Below are positions 1 through 12,050 of a stretch of 64,000 nucleotides of DNA, piece by piece. The position numbers were made by a program, and so were the translations under genes. Under the pieces are notes generated by a model, which saw only the letters and a list, made by a program, of their open reading frames with translations, was not told the origin of the DNA and did not search any database. The stretch's first letter is position 1. Each line of letters begins with the position of its first letter. Source of the DNA: Taenia hydatigena (lineage: Eukaryota > Platyhelminthes > Cestoda > Cyclophyllidea > Taeniidae); NCBI GenBank assembly GCA_036345935.2, contig JADWOT020001384.1:1-64000 (forward strand), in the 5' to 3' direction.

Positions 1-3000
1 TCTTAATATAGATCTTGCGTTGCCCAAACTTGTTTTGAAGGCTCGAAAGGTGTCTATCAAAGAGGAAACATGAGGAGTAAAGTTGTAAAAAGCAGTTTTG
101 ACAAGACGCATAACATTAGTATCGGCGGTCCTCCTTCTTCTCTCTCTTGCCCCCTTCACATGCGATATGATGCAAAAAATACAATTAAGGAGAAAGAGCA
201 CAAGCGCAAATGATTTTTACTTCTGAAAAACCACTCACAAGAGATGCTGTCTGAGGCCTGAGACTGAGAGACTGAGAGACGGCACCAACCTCAATTTCAT
301 CTCCTCCTCCTCGACCCACCCCTTCGAGAGCGAGAATGAGCACATGGCCCCCGATTCTTACTTCGTGCCTTGTAGGCTAATCGAAATCCTACCTGCTCGC
401 CTTTTTACGCAGCCCTTATATTCGTCTTGTCTAGAATGCCTCTACCTGACGCTTTAAAATAACAGGTAAGAATGTGTGCCCCCATTCCAGAACGCTTGCT
501 CCGTTTCCATTATGTATCTATGTCTATCTGCCTATTTGCCCGAGTTTGTGCGTATGCCAATGTTCACTTTTCTTTCCGTCCTTTTAGAAAGTTGACTTAA
601 TTTGTGTCAAAAGTAGTTGCGTAAAAAGTACGTCTGTGCTTGTGCACGTGGGTGCGGAGGCACGCCCATCTTATCTTCTCCTTCTAACTTTTCCTTTTAG
701 CCGACTAAGTCGGCAGTTCCGTATTAAGCGAAGGAAGATCTCCTTTAATCGTTCATCAGGTGGTTAGTTGATTGCCTGTTTGATCTCAACTCCATCACTT
801 ACCTATCAACATACTTCAATACCTTTTATCGCATCTTTCGTCGTCCTAAGGCTCCTCTACTTCCTCTTTTCTTCCAAGCTTAAGTGTACACAGTCCGTAA
901 AACTACCGAAAACCTTATGCTATGCAGAGACAATTTGCCTCCTACAAGACGCAGTACGAGTGAGCACAAGGGACGCAATAGGAGGCAAAATAGACACCGA
1001 CGATGCGCTGAAGGGAGACATGAGAAAGGAGGCGTAGACAAGAGGGCTTCTCGTTGCTTATTTCAAAGACGTCATCAAAGCCACTTTCTCCGTGTCCACC
1101 TTGATCCTAAATACCTGCGAGGAAGTAAGAGAAGACCTCAGCTCACATGGCATAGAGTTGTGTATATTTGTAAAGGCGGATCAATATAAAGTTTCAAGGC
1201 TGACTTAACTGTAACGTATATGGAGCCTATGAGGATGAGCCATGCAGGATAAGTGAGAAATCAGCAGCTTACTTCTAAGGTGTATTCTAAAGCGTTTTTT
1301 AAATCCTATGATTAAAATAATTGTTGTTTAACATTATGGAAGGCAATGGTAGTCTATGCGTGCCTTTAGCGGGAGATAAGTGAAATGAATGTTTAACTGG
1401 ATAAGACAGATGAGTGATTAAGATAGAGGTGAGGAGATGGGAAGCTTTTAAATTTAAAAGGGTATAGCGCGGAAATAGACAATAGAGGATTGCGAATGGG
1501 CACTGCAGGATAATTTCGCACAGCGCTGTGGTGCGGCAATCCTAAAGTGATTCAATTTTCTACTTATTTAGACATGCGATAAAGTCATTCAAATTTCCTT
1601 TGAATGAAACACCTGTGATAATGTTGAGACGATTCACGCAAATGAATTCAGGGGAAAAAGAGAGAAGGTAGTTCAGGTAGAGGAAAGGATGTTGGTACCA
1701 TAAGTTACCCCTTGTTTTTGTGATACCCATCTATTTTGGCCTTTTGAAGTATCTGGAATGGAGGAGTGAATGATGTAGAGTGACAAGGAGATGAAGAGGG
1801 TCACGGCAGAAGAGCTAGATAAAACAGGATTAAAGTTGAGAATGAAACAAAACGGGAGAGAGGCAACAGCGGCACTGCGTCGGAGCAAGCTGAATACTTA
1901 TAGAAGATACAACACGTAGAGCAGCATGATTAACGGTTTGTTGTGTGATGGACCGACTCAAATCTAATAAGAGTAAATCGATCAGTAGCAAGTGTTGCGT
2001 GGTGTCTCTTAGCGCCATCTGGTGTAGACTTTGGACATCACCCTACTCAGGTGGTCACGCGAGAGAAGACATCATTTATGCTTGTGTTTTTTGCCTTGGC
2101 CGAGTTTCGTGCATTGATTTGCATGCAAAGTAGGTGGAAGCGAGTGAGATGAACCACCAATACTTATGTAATTCTACTCAAAGGCACTACCCTTTTGTTA
2201 ATGCTTGTCTTTGGCTTTTGCCTCTGATGTTTCTCTCTTTTGCAAGGACGCCTACTAGGCAGTCAGGTACAATGAGGGCAGTGCGAGATAATAATTGCTT
2301 AAAGGCATTAGCAATTACTCCTTGCCATTACAATGAAGCGAGCAAAGGCTCGCTTCTGCTGATTAGTTTAAGTTGCATGCCAAATCTAATTAATGCCTTG
2401 CATCATGGAGTACGATGGCAGTGGTTTTACCTCTCCGGTGGAGTGGAGCATTATGATTGTTTAGCTAAAGGGAACATATGAATGGCTGAGTGCAAGACAA
2501 AGTCGAGAAGAAGCAAAAGGGTGAAAAAAAGGTTTATTGTTAAAATTTCTCTTCCTTTTTTTCTTTCTGCATGTTCTCAAACTCCTACATTCACTTATGT
2601 TCGCAGGCAATTATTTTGGTAAATTTACGATTGTCCACTTTTAAAGGAAATACGGATATCTGTCGAAAGCACAATCACAGACACTACCAAAAGTTGTACC
2701 TTAATGCGTGAAATGCACCCGGACACTACTTATGGCGATGCTGTTACGATGAATGCGAATGAGGTTAGGAAGATGGAGCGGAAGCTGAGGATAGAGTGTT
2801 GGCTTAACTTACCTATAATTTTTACGATCCCCATAGCTTTTGGTCCTTTAACTTCTTTGGACTGGAGGGGCAGCAGGTTGGAGACTTGCGTTAAGATCTG
2901 TAGAAAGGCAATGGAGGTAGTTGATGAGAAGTAGACTGTTCATCATTAAGCACCTGGTGGTTTCGGACTGCACTGTCTCATGACCTAAGACTAAAGTCAA

Positions 3001-4400
3001 ACGACGCATTGAGCTGCAATCATGGTCAATTGATAGGTATGACGGACGGCGTAACTCCAGAACAGGATTAATAAGAATAAGTGAGGAGAATATGTCAAAT
3101 AAGCTACTATATTTATTGAAAGCAATGGTGCAATGGTAGACGTAATTTAATTGGTAAAGTTTTAAAGATTCTACGACCACTTCTTTAGCGAGGTGGTCAA
3201 ACGCTTGCTAGCTTGCTGGCTTGAAGCTGCTAATGCTGACGTTACCAACGATGATATACAACTCAGATAGCTGCAGTAAGAGTTGGCGCTGTATTTGCGT
3301 TCGTTCATCAGCACTTATAATGGGATTTCTATGGTTCTTGTGGTTATTCGTGTCATTAGTTAGTAGGTAAGAAAGCATCCCATAGGGAGAGGAATGAATT
3401 TGTTCAATCAAATATGAGTATTTAGATAGACCAGCACAACGTACAATAATTTGACGTTAGAACAAGTTTGTATTTCTCCTACTAAAGATTGGATTTATTT
3501 TCTCAATGCCTTCAGGATTCACCAAAAACAAACTTTTTTGGGAAAAAGCCGATTCAAACACAATCGTGCAGAGTAACATTTGCGCGCAGGTGAGATCCTG
3601 ATATATCTAGTTGAAGATGCCCACTACATATCTGCGGCAGTTGCAGCACAGAATAACTTAGATTTTAGGCGATATTTTTCCGTTGTGGACTGGTCTCAGT
3701 TCGAATTTAGTTACCTTCTGCCTCTGAAAAAAAGATGAATTGGCCGAAATCGCATGCAAATGGGCCACAGATTCACAGTAGTTGAAGCTTCTTCCGCACA
3801 TTCTTATCATAATTTACGTAAGCACAACGTACTGGGCTGCAACTACTAGAAGTAGCACGTCAGAAGGAGCTAAGGTCAATCAAGTTGAAATGCTTGCTGG
3901 CATTAGCTCTATTTGGCCGGTGTTAATGCAAGGCGACTATCCAAATCAGCTTTCTCGACTTATAGCTCAAATGTGTACCTCACTGTCGCTGGAGAATGGC
4001 GGCGGAAGGAGACCATGCCAGCTGAGCTCTTTATCACCAGGTGCTTAGACTGCACACTCACAAGTTTGCAATCATGTGTCTTAATGCCAGAGCTATCTGT
4101 CGTGAATTTCGACATTAAGTTTTGTAAGTACGATTAGTGCATGGCAAAGAGGTAAAAAATATATGCTTCAAAGGTGATGGCCTTTTTGTAGTAATATGCA
4201 TAGGCTCCCCAGCAGTTCATAGCCAAAGTATCTTAGTGGTTTTATTGTTTTGAACTGCTCCACTGAATTACTTAAGCAGCATGCAATACAGTGGCAACTG
4301 TGAAGTGCTTGGTGCTTGCATGTGTGCTTGAATTATAGCTAAGCGAGGCTTCATTTGTTTAGAAAGCAGAAACTTCAGTAATTATTGGGACTCACTCGGT
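1..4400. other. Left flank, no supported gene
   Basis: I see nothing I can support as a gene here. Reading frames stay near chance length and none combines a start, a coherent protein pattern and splice signals. The first 700 bases contain pyrimidine-rich runs (for example around 125-150 and 299-312). No tRNA box pairs or transposon terminal repeats were noticed. The mirror partner of this stretch, if there is one, lies beyond the window end. Confidence 0.5.
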
Positions 4401-7400
4401 ATGCATGGTGGTCTTCAATATTTCACTTAACAGAAATGTGTATTTTGATGGAGCATTATCTGCTGGGCGTGGAAGTGTTACCTCGCCGTCGCTATTACTC
4501 ATTGCATTTCTTAGGTAAGATTAGGTTGTTGTTCATTGGTCGCTACGCTTTGTGCAGTGATGAACCCGATGTGCGCTATTTTGTGCAACGTGCTCTTATC
4601 ACCTCTTCGTAGATCCTTTCGTATTTATGTATGGTATTAGGTGCGTTATTTTATGCTTATAATGTCTGCTTAGGCGGGAAATGTATAGAATGTGCGTGAC
4701 ACTTCGCGATTCGGTCGTTTCTTGACTTCGAGACCACGGTCGTGTGTTGATAGTATCTTTGTGAAATTTGTTATGTGGGTTCAGCTCTGACATGGGTTAG
4801 TGTTTGGGGCTGATTCGGGAGCAAAGGATGGTTGCTGAGAGACCTGTAACTCTTCGCTGGGCACTTTCGCATTGCTACACAGACCTTGCCTTGTAGCGGT
4901 CTTAAATGTTTGGTTTTTAAGATATTATATTTGCTTGTATGTGTTGATGTGGCGGGCATCGGACGTTTGTGTATCGGCTTTTCCACTTTTTTCCTTCTGT
5001 ACGTTTCGGATACTATGAATGTACAGTACTGATGAAGCTACATGTGATGAGTGTGTGGAATGATATGCAATGTGGGATGTTTAAGTCATTTGTGGGGGCG
5101 TCTCCTTTGATCTGCGATGCAGATCTTGCCATGGATGATATTGTTGCGCTTGATGGCGTAGCGATAGGTGTTAGCTCTTTTGGTTCAAGCATTGGATAAT
5201 TGTATGGTCAGTAGGTAAAAAGACGAGATGGATGTGAGGTTGGTATTGAGTTGGTAGGCAGGCTTATGATCGCGTTGAGAAAGGCCGGTAGATTGGGGTG
5301 GAAATGGGGGGGAGTGCTGCAGAGCTATTTCGAAATCTTCTCTGGGCCTTTTCTTGAATTCAGGTTTGTTTGCATTTTGAAGTGTATGCCTTTTTGTCTT
5401 TGTATTTACTGATTTTTCACTGTGCATGGAAGTATTTTATGTTGCTTCTCAGTTTATGTATTTAGAATGCATAAAGTTGTACGTACGTATAGGAACAGGT
5501 CGAAATGGATAAAAATTTTTGTTGAATTAATATGAGGAATTGAATTCGGACGAGCTATTGTTATCCAGCAATAGCATTTTTCATCGCTTGTTAATTTGCT
5601 AAATGGTTTTGAAGGGAGCAGTTAAAGCTCTCCTGGTGGTTGTTGGATGGTGGATTATATCAACAATCACCTGGCTTTGCGCGGTGCTAGTGTCGTTGCG
5701 AGCTCAAAGTACGACAAGAGTGATTTTTTGCCATGGAGCATCTTGAGATGAGCAGCTAACATTGCAAGGTGCTGATTACGGTCTCAAGGCTTGTTAGCGT
5801 AGTGTTTTTCATATGACTAGTCAGCCTCTCAAGGATGGTGGATGGTGGTGAAGATGGCAGCCCTATTGACCAGCAATCTTTCTGCGACCGCCACCGCCCG
5901 CATAGTTGGTTATGGGCTGCTTTTCGATGTCATCACAGATTCATTCGGCTGCCATCAGCATGCATTATTGCTGACGGTGGCATTGGAGAAGGAGAATGTG
6001 GCTGTAGAAGCCAGCCCATGGGAGTCCACTGAGACGGCACTATGCGCCCCTGAACTCTTCGTCGTCATCGTCGTCGACAGTTTTAATGTTGCAGTCATTC
6101 GACCAATCGATCCTGCTGAAGATTTCCCTGCTTAGTGTTGAATGTTCACTTGCGCAGGACAGAAGTAGCGTGACTTTGTGCTCGAAGGAGTTATGAAAGA
6201 CTGGATGCGGTGTTTTGGTACTAAGGGGTAGTCTCGTGAGTACTTTTCTGTGAGACGAAATGTTGCATAAATTGAATTCGATTTTGTTATTGGCCTGCAA
6301 TTATTAGTTTTGCTTGTTTCCTCTTTAAAATAAGATGTTCAGATTCTGTCGCCTTTAATAATAGTATGGTGTGATTTGAAGAAAATAGGAAGTAGTTGTG
6401 GAGTAATCGGCAGTGTGGTTAGTGTGAGCTGTGCATGCTTGAAAGTGGTTTGGTCAATGCTAAAGAAATTCTAAGCAAGTTGTTGAGGAGCATCCGTGCA
6501 TACATGACTTACGCAAGGAGGCGTTTTCAATGACGGCTACAGGTGTGTGTTGCAGTGAGTGGGGCGACACATTGTCAAAGTACGATTAATTGGTATGAGA
6601 AACGGTAAATGTCTAATGACTTGATAACCCAATTGGTTCTGCAGAATCTAACACATACAGTTGATTTCCTTATCGAATTGTGTGAATGTGCGCGTGTGTG
6701 TTGTTTAACGACCACATCTGTTGGTTAATGGCACTGAGGAGTATTGATGTTGCCTAATGCAATTAGTTAAGTTTGTCGACGTATGGCTGCCATGTGGCAC
6801 TAGGTTTGAGACTGATAGTCACATCAAGTCTTAGTTGTTCTGTTAATGCCATGGTCTTGAGGTTGTATCTTTGAAATGATTTGGAATTTTGCTTGTAGGC
6901 AGGGTGGTCGGTGGATCCCCATCATTCCCTACGTAATACGCTTGGGCCATAGGAGGTGAGGAGGGGACTGCAGATGCGGCACAATTACCAGGAAGAGAAC
7001 GGAGGATGGCGCTGGAGGCGGAGAGAGGCACTGTGTGACGCTTCAGTGGTTTGTTAAATGACGGGTGTTGGTGATGGGGACACATATGTCGCCCGCTGTT
7101 TTACCTTCGCCGAGTGTGTCGTGGGTACGTGGAATAGATGTGTATTCCGCCCAAACGTTGTATCTTATTTGGTGTTCTTGGGGTGAGGGAAGGCTGAAGG
7201 CGCTGCAGTGTGTATGTATACAGTAGTGATGGAGATGTTTTGTTACGACTTAGAGCACTGTTGACCGTAGCTCATTTTTGTGACTCCGTGACAGATGCAG
7301 AATGTTTTGTTCCATCAAGCATTCAATTTTTCATTGTTTTGTTGGGTTGCATTTGATAGTTGGCATTGATGACAAGTGCATTTGTGACATGCTGCCTTGT

Positions 7401-7500
7401 AGCCTTGAGAAGGGGTTTCAAATGTGTGAAAGATGTAACAGCGTCATCTATTAAAACGTGCTAGTTATAAGAAAACCACACACGATTCTACCGCGTCAGC
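4401..7500. other. G+T-rich (keto-skewed) block without a supported gene
   Basis: The plus strand is strongly biased to G and T over about 3 kb. In one counted 60-base line (4921-4980), 44 bases are G or T. Runs of TGTG-type sequence recur around 5040-5100, 6660-6710 and 7200-7260. A small GC-rich reading frame lies inside (5842-6135, starting at an ATG preceded by GAAG and containing a GTC/ATC triplet run near 6060-6077), but nothing in its protein is recognisable. The skew could reflect transcription-coupled asymmetry or simple-sequence turnover. Confidence 0.4.
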
Positions 7501-7518
7501 CGCTGATTTACATGCAAG

Positions 7519-7562
7519 TAAGGAAGGGGGAAGGGAGAGAGGGTGGGAGGAAGGGAGGGAAA
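7519..7562 (+). other. Purine tract with G-quadruplex pattern
   Basis: A nearly pure A/G run contains six G-runs of three or more bases (five, three, three, three, three and three) separated by loops of 1-5 bases. This meets the usual G3+N1-7 quadruplex rule on the plus strand. As a long polypurine strand it could also form triplex DNA. It lies at the downstream end of the G+T-rich block. Confidence 0.7.
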
Positions 7563-7713
7563 CTAAAGTCATGGCTTCAGTATTGTGCTGCCACTTTCGT
7601 TGACGGGTGGACTGAAGAAGAGCATTAGGCAATCAGCTGAGCAATAAAACAATTTAAAAAGAAAGTAAAGGAGCATGGGGACGAACATATCAATGAATTA
7701 ATTAGTAACTCAG

Positions 7714-7732
7714 TCAATCAATCAATCAATCA
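7714..7732. repeat. TCAA tetranucleotide microsatellite
   Basis: Four to five uninterrupted TCAA units, followed by a short CA run. It lies about 150 bases after the purine tract. Confidence 0.85.
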
Positions 7733-7759
7733 CACACGGTAGGCGATGCAACCGAAACA

Positions 7760-10700
7760 TTAGTGGATGGATCAATTAGAGAATTAAGAGAATCGGACAA
7801 TTTATGCGGTTCCCACAGCAATTCACCTGCAAAATTTCTGCAGAGACGATTGAAGCTCATTATGGAAGAGTTCATACCTATCGACATAACGGACGTCACA
7901 TTAAAAAGTTACTCAAGGACACTTTGCTCACATTGAGGCTCCCGTAAGCAGCGGTGCTGCACCCACATTCACAATTCCATCTCCTGCGGCGAATTTGACA
8001 CCAACGCTGACCATCCTCGAAAAAACAAGCTCTTGTCAAATAACGCTCTGGAGTGCAGGCTTTAGACCAGACCAGCATCCCCTGAAATAGCTAGTGGTCA
8101 GAGACCCGTTGCCGTACCCAACCGGAACCACCAACTACTTTGCGTGAGCGTAAAGGCCCCAACTTCTTGCACCGGGTTGATCAAATTTAACCAACTTGAA
8201 GGCACCCGCTCTCCAATTCGAAACAAGAAACCCCACTGGCCTCAACTTTTGTGTTGCACAATGCATTAAGCGATTAACTAAGGTTGTTATGTCAGTGTTT
8301 AAATAGACTGCCACTCTATCAAAGACGAAATTTGTGAATTGAGACCTCATTTACTAAATATGGTTAAAATGTTTCTAACATCTAACTTTCCCTCTTGTTA
8401 AAGAGGCTACAGATCCTGGATTCGAAATAAAGTTTGTTTTCTATTAGGGAAATATTTTTATAAGCACGGAGGCAACAAAGAACAGCATTGAAGGTAAATC
8501 CCGCCTATAGCATTGCGTTGAATTTGTAAATAGCTAGTTTATGGCCACCCACTTCTAGATTGGACTTGCCGAGCTCGAATCGGACTGCGAGTTTTCCACT
8601 AGCGTCACCCACATGTGTACTAACCCGCACCAATGTAGCACAACCTCCATGGTGGTACGCACACCAGAAGCTGCCACGTGGAAGGCCAATTTGGCAACGA
8701 GGAAGGCGAGCCACGTGAGATTCTGTGACAAGGCTTAGAGCAAGTCAAATGTGAATGCGTATGTACCACCTGGGTCTGCCCTCAGGCTTGCGGGTAATTA
8801 AAATTTAGAGGAACAATAGTCGTGCATTCAGCAAATGCGGAAATATGGTAGGGTTTACCACAACTCACTTCTCTCTTCACTATTTTGGTGCATGCTTTGA
8901 ACTTATTAAGTCTTATTCAGGGCAAGAGGCTGCCTGTCAGTGAGGACTTTTTGATGTACTGAGCATTTACGACGCCTTTATTTTAGTGTGCATGAACCGA
9001 TAGTCTGTTACTTTTCATCATTAACGAGAAGGCGTTTTGCTGATCTCCAAGGTATGGGCATAAAGTGGAATAAGGAATGAGCTGCCTATTATAGGTCTCT
9101 GAGAAATCGTTCCACTGTAAATGGATCCATGTCTTACTAATCGATCAGTACTCGATATTTCTGTCCTGCGACAATTAGTGTTAAGAACAGGCTAGATATG
9201 CGGCATGAAGTATTAGGTGTTTAAATGATTTTAACCTCTCATTCAAAATGTGAGTCAGAGAGGAATGATATGATCCTAGGCTAGCAGTTCCACCAACTAA
9301 GAGAAACACTAAGCTAATGTATTAATCCTCTTACTCCTCAATCTTAAAGAAGACTAGATGTGCCCATCATGACGTGCTTCCTCATGGCCAGAAACTGGTG
9401 TAATCGTGTCGCTAACTATAACGAATACGTTAGTGGCTTATGTTAGGTCTTTTTAACGATTGAATAATACATCATCCTCCACTGTTCGGAATGCATCGCG
9501 GGTCCGCGGACGGCTTCTGTTAAATAATAATAATCAAGGAACATTCTCGCTGAGCTGAAGCCTTTTTCTCACACGATTGGAGAAGGTCTGGCTTACCCAC
9601 TTTTTTCACAGCATCTTGAAGGCATAAAGCATTGCTCATGATTTTAACCTTGCATTATCGTGCACTGAAGTTACACTTAGACAGGAAATGCCTTCAGCTG
9701 CAGCTAGGGTGGAGATGCACCAGTTAAATAGCCACGAGGTTGGCTACAAATAAATCCTCATCCTCACCCTTAAATGCTCAAAAGCATCTAGCTGCTCCCG
9801 GCATACAGCTGACAGCGAGAATAAAGAGTCTAAGCCATCTGACTATGAACTGCTCCCCTATGGCACTGCCGATGAGGATGATGGTCTTTAACTTACATGT
9901 GGAAGTTACGATTAGAGAGTACAATAATTGCCTTATCTCATCTCCTAACTGCTTACTTTTGTCATTTCGATGAAAAGGTTGTAATATTGCATTGCGTCTA
10001 TCTAAAGGTCCAATAAACACCGGAGCTGACTATTTAAGTTCATTCAATTTGTCTCCTGTTCATCAAAATTTTACAAGCGAGGGCCTCATCTGCAGTAGGA
10101 GAGTGCAAGATAGCCAGTTTTATTAGCATTAGCTTTAGTAAGCTAGGTTAAACAGATGCACCAGTTTCAACCTACATGCCAAATACCTGCTACTATTGTA
10201 TATAAAAGATTCCATGGGAGCCCATTGTCATAAGCTGATTTTTTTTTGAACGTAAGCGTCCTGAGTGAACAAACTTCAAAAGGAAGGCCATAAGCAAGCC
10301 GGTTGAAAGGCGGCATTACACCTCCTGGTTGAAAGGTCCGATTACTTTATCATTGAGTATTTCGGTCTGATGCAAGAGGCAATACTGGTTTGGTTTCGTG
10401 GAATTCTAATTTAAGATTAGGCATATTGTTCCAGATTAATCCGGCATATAGCAAAAAGTATTCACACCTTAAAGAGCATAGTAAAAGCAAAAGACTTATA
10501 GAACTGGCAGTAAGGACTTTGAAGCCTTTGTCTCGATACCTCTAGCCCTATCATTTGAATTGTAATGCACGCGTTCTCTGTTTTCCCACCTTTAATGAAT
10601 TATGAGATTTGTGGTGACGTGAGTACGAGATGTGCAAGGCGTGATACCAAGTACAGATTTCCTCACTTAAGTCGAAGGTGCTTAGTCCCGCTTTCCAATG

Positions 10701-11533
10701 TTCACAGAATCCACTAACACTGTATGCCTGAGCGTGAGAGGGAGTGGCGATACGGTAGTATAACATGATGCAAAATAAATGATTATTTAGTGATGGCCAA
10801 AGCTGTGCGAAGACACAAATAACTAGCGTTGCGAAGTTGTGAAGCAGTCCATAGCGATTGCCTCGAGAACATGATTGTTAGTGTTTCATATTATGTGTGC
10901 TGCTGCTACACTTTACGGTTGTCAAGGTACCGGCGTAAGTGCGTCCCTAACTTCTTTGCGAATCAACAGCAGGCGGACTACGTTTGAGGTGGTTTCTTAA
11001 TAAGTTTCTTTTGCTAACGTAAAAGAATGGATTATGATTACAGTAATCGGTACTAATAAATTTAGATTGGGAGCACTTTCCATACTTTGCGTCATCACGA
11101 CTAGCCTCTCTAAGGCTCATTTTGGTCCTAACACTACAGTGAAATTGACCTATTATGCTCAAACCATAAATAAGCCAGTGGATCACGACTCCTTGTCTTT
11201 TTATCCAGCTTAGATGATGCGCTAAATGCCACCAGGCTCAGTATTTTCGTTTCAGGTAATTCGAATAAGTGACCATATTTAGACGAGACCAACTGCTTTT
11301 TTCGCCAAAGCATCGGACTCCTTTTTAGTCGTTATCACTTCAACAAACGTTACCCTGTCCTCCGTTGCACTTGACTCATGATTCAATTATTCCTGTCCTT
11401 ACCTCCCTTTCTCTCCTCTTTCCTTCGTTTCAAGTAAAGGTACACGACAAGGTAATTTTCGCACCACTGAACTTGCTGTCACTTCCCTTTCTCTGCAAAT
11501 ACGAAACAAAACAATGCCGAATTTAAAGCAGGA
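7760..11533. other. Left flank, no supported gene; A+C-leaning start
   Basis: The first several hundred bases (to about 8.4 kb) lean to A and C on the plus strand, opposite to the block before. A pyrimidine-rich run lies at about 11393-11433. Reading frames reach only 80 codons, on both strands, with no recognisable domain. No RNA gene or mobile element was noticed. Confidence 0.5.
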
Positions 11534-11539
11534 TTTATT
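11534..11539 (-). promoter_or_regulatory. Candidate AATAAA polyadenylation signal
   Basis: A canonical AATAAA reads on the minus strand about 180 bases after the stop codon of the small secreted-protein frame at 12050-11718. The distance suits a short 3' UTR. The hexamer alone is common in AT-rich DNA, so it only modestly supports that gene. Confidence 0.35.
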
Positions 11540-11717
11540 AAAAGGCAATTGTTACGAAATAATCATGTATTTACACTTATAGCAATGAGTAAAATACAAA
11601 CATTGAGCTCAGTCATCTAGATTATGTGAACCTGTTCACGAGGGAAAGTCGTGGCACAGAAAGCAGTTAAGGCAAAGCGGGTCAGTTACGCTACTTTTAA
11701 ATTGTCTAGGCATGAAG

Positions 11718-12050
11718 TTAGTGGCAAAGATGTACAAGTTTTATGGATGGCCAGCACCGTTTCTTTTCAGTTTTAAAACCATAGATACATTTATAATAAA
11801 TTGAAAGACGACGCGGCTTAGCTGACACGAGGATATCTGAGCTCTCATCATCCTCGTTGGTTTCACTGCTCGCTTTGCTCTCGCCTATTATCCTGACCAC
11901 TTCTCTGTCCCCTAGAAGGTTAGACACGTAGGTTAGGTACATCTTCAGCCTTGACTTTGCCCCACTAATCGCTTCAATGGAGGTAAATGCAAGATGTGTG
12001 GCGAAAGTGAGGAGAAATAAAAAGGAGGTTAGAGCCGGTAGTGCTCTCAT
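11718..12050 (-). CDS. Putative small secreted protein, left-arm copy
   Basis: A 110-codon frame with its own ATG and stop. The first ~27 residues look like a classical signal peptide: Met-Arg, then a hydrophobic stretch rich in Leu, Phe and Ala, then a small-residue end (Ser-Ile-Glu-Ala) suitable for cleavage. The mature part is hydrophilic, with an acidic serine-rich segment (about residues 60-72), a dibasic Pro-Arg-Arg site, and three cysteines in the last third. No family is recognised. It could be a secreted effector or antigen, a peptide precursor, or the first exon of a longer gene. An AATAAA follows about 180 bases downstream. The frame straddles the visible limit of the left arm (11986). 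The start region is repeated at 63936 in the right arm, so the gene probably lies in both arms. Its length alone is within chance expectation. Confidence 0.4.
   Translation of the reverse strand: MRALPALTSFLFLLTFATHLAFTSIEAISGAKSRLKMYLTYVSNLLGDREVVRIIGESKASSETNEDDESSDILVSAKPRRLSIYYKCIYGFKTEKKRCWPSIKLVHLCH

Noticed and set aside
3782..4137. A possible third Fn3-like copy in the left flank
   Set aside because: One frame ending near 4100 has a Tyr-x-Thr-Val stretch reminiscent of an Fn3 F strand, but the B-strand Trp and Leu-x-Pro spacing are missing, the possible donor is in phase 2 rather than 1, and the signal-like frame overlapping it lacks an ATG.
5842..6135. GC-rich 97-codon frame as a gene
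   Set aside because: Start context and composition are reasonable, but there is no recognisable domain, part of it is a GTC/ATC triplet run, and the opposite strand is also open.
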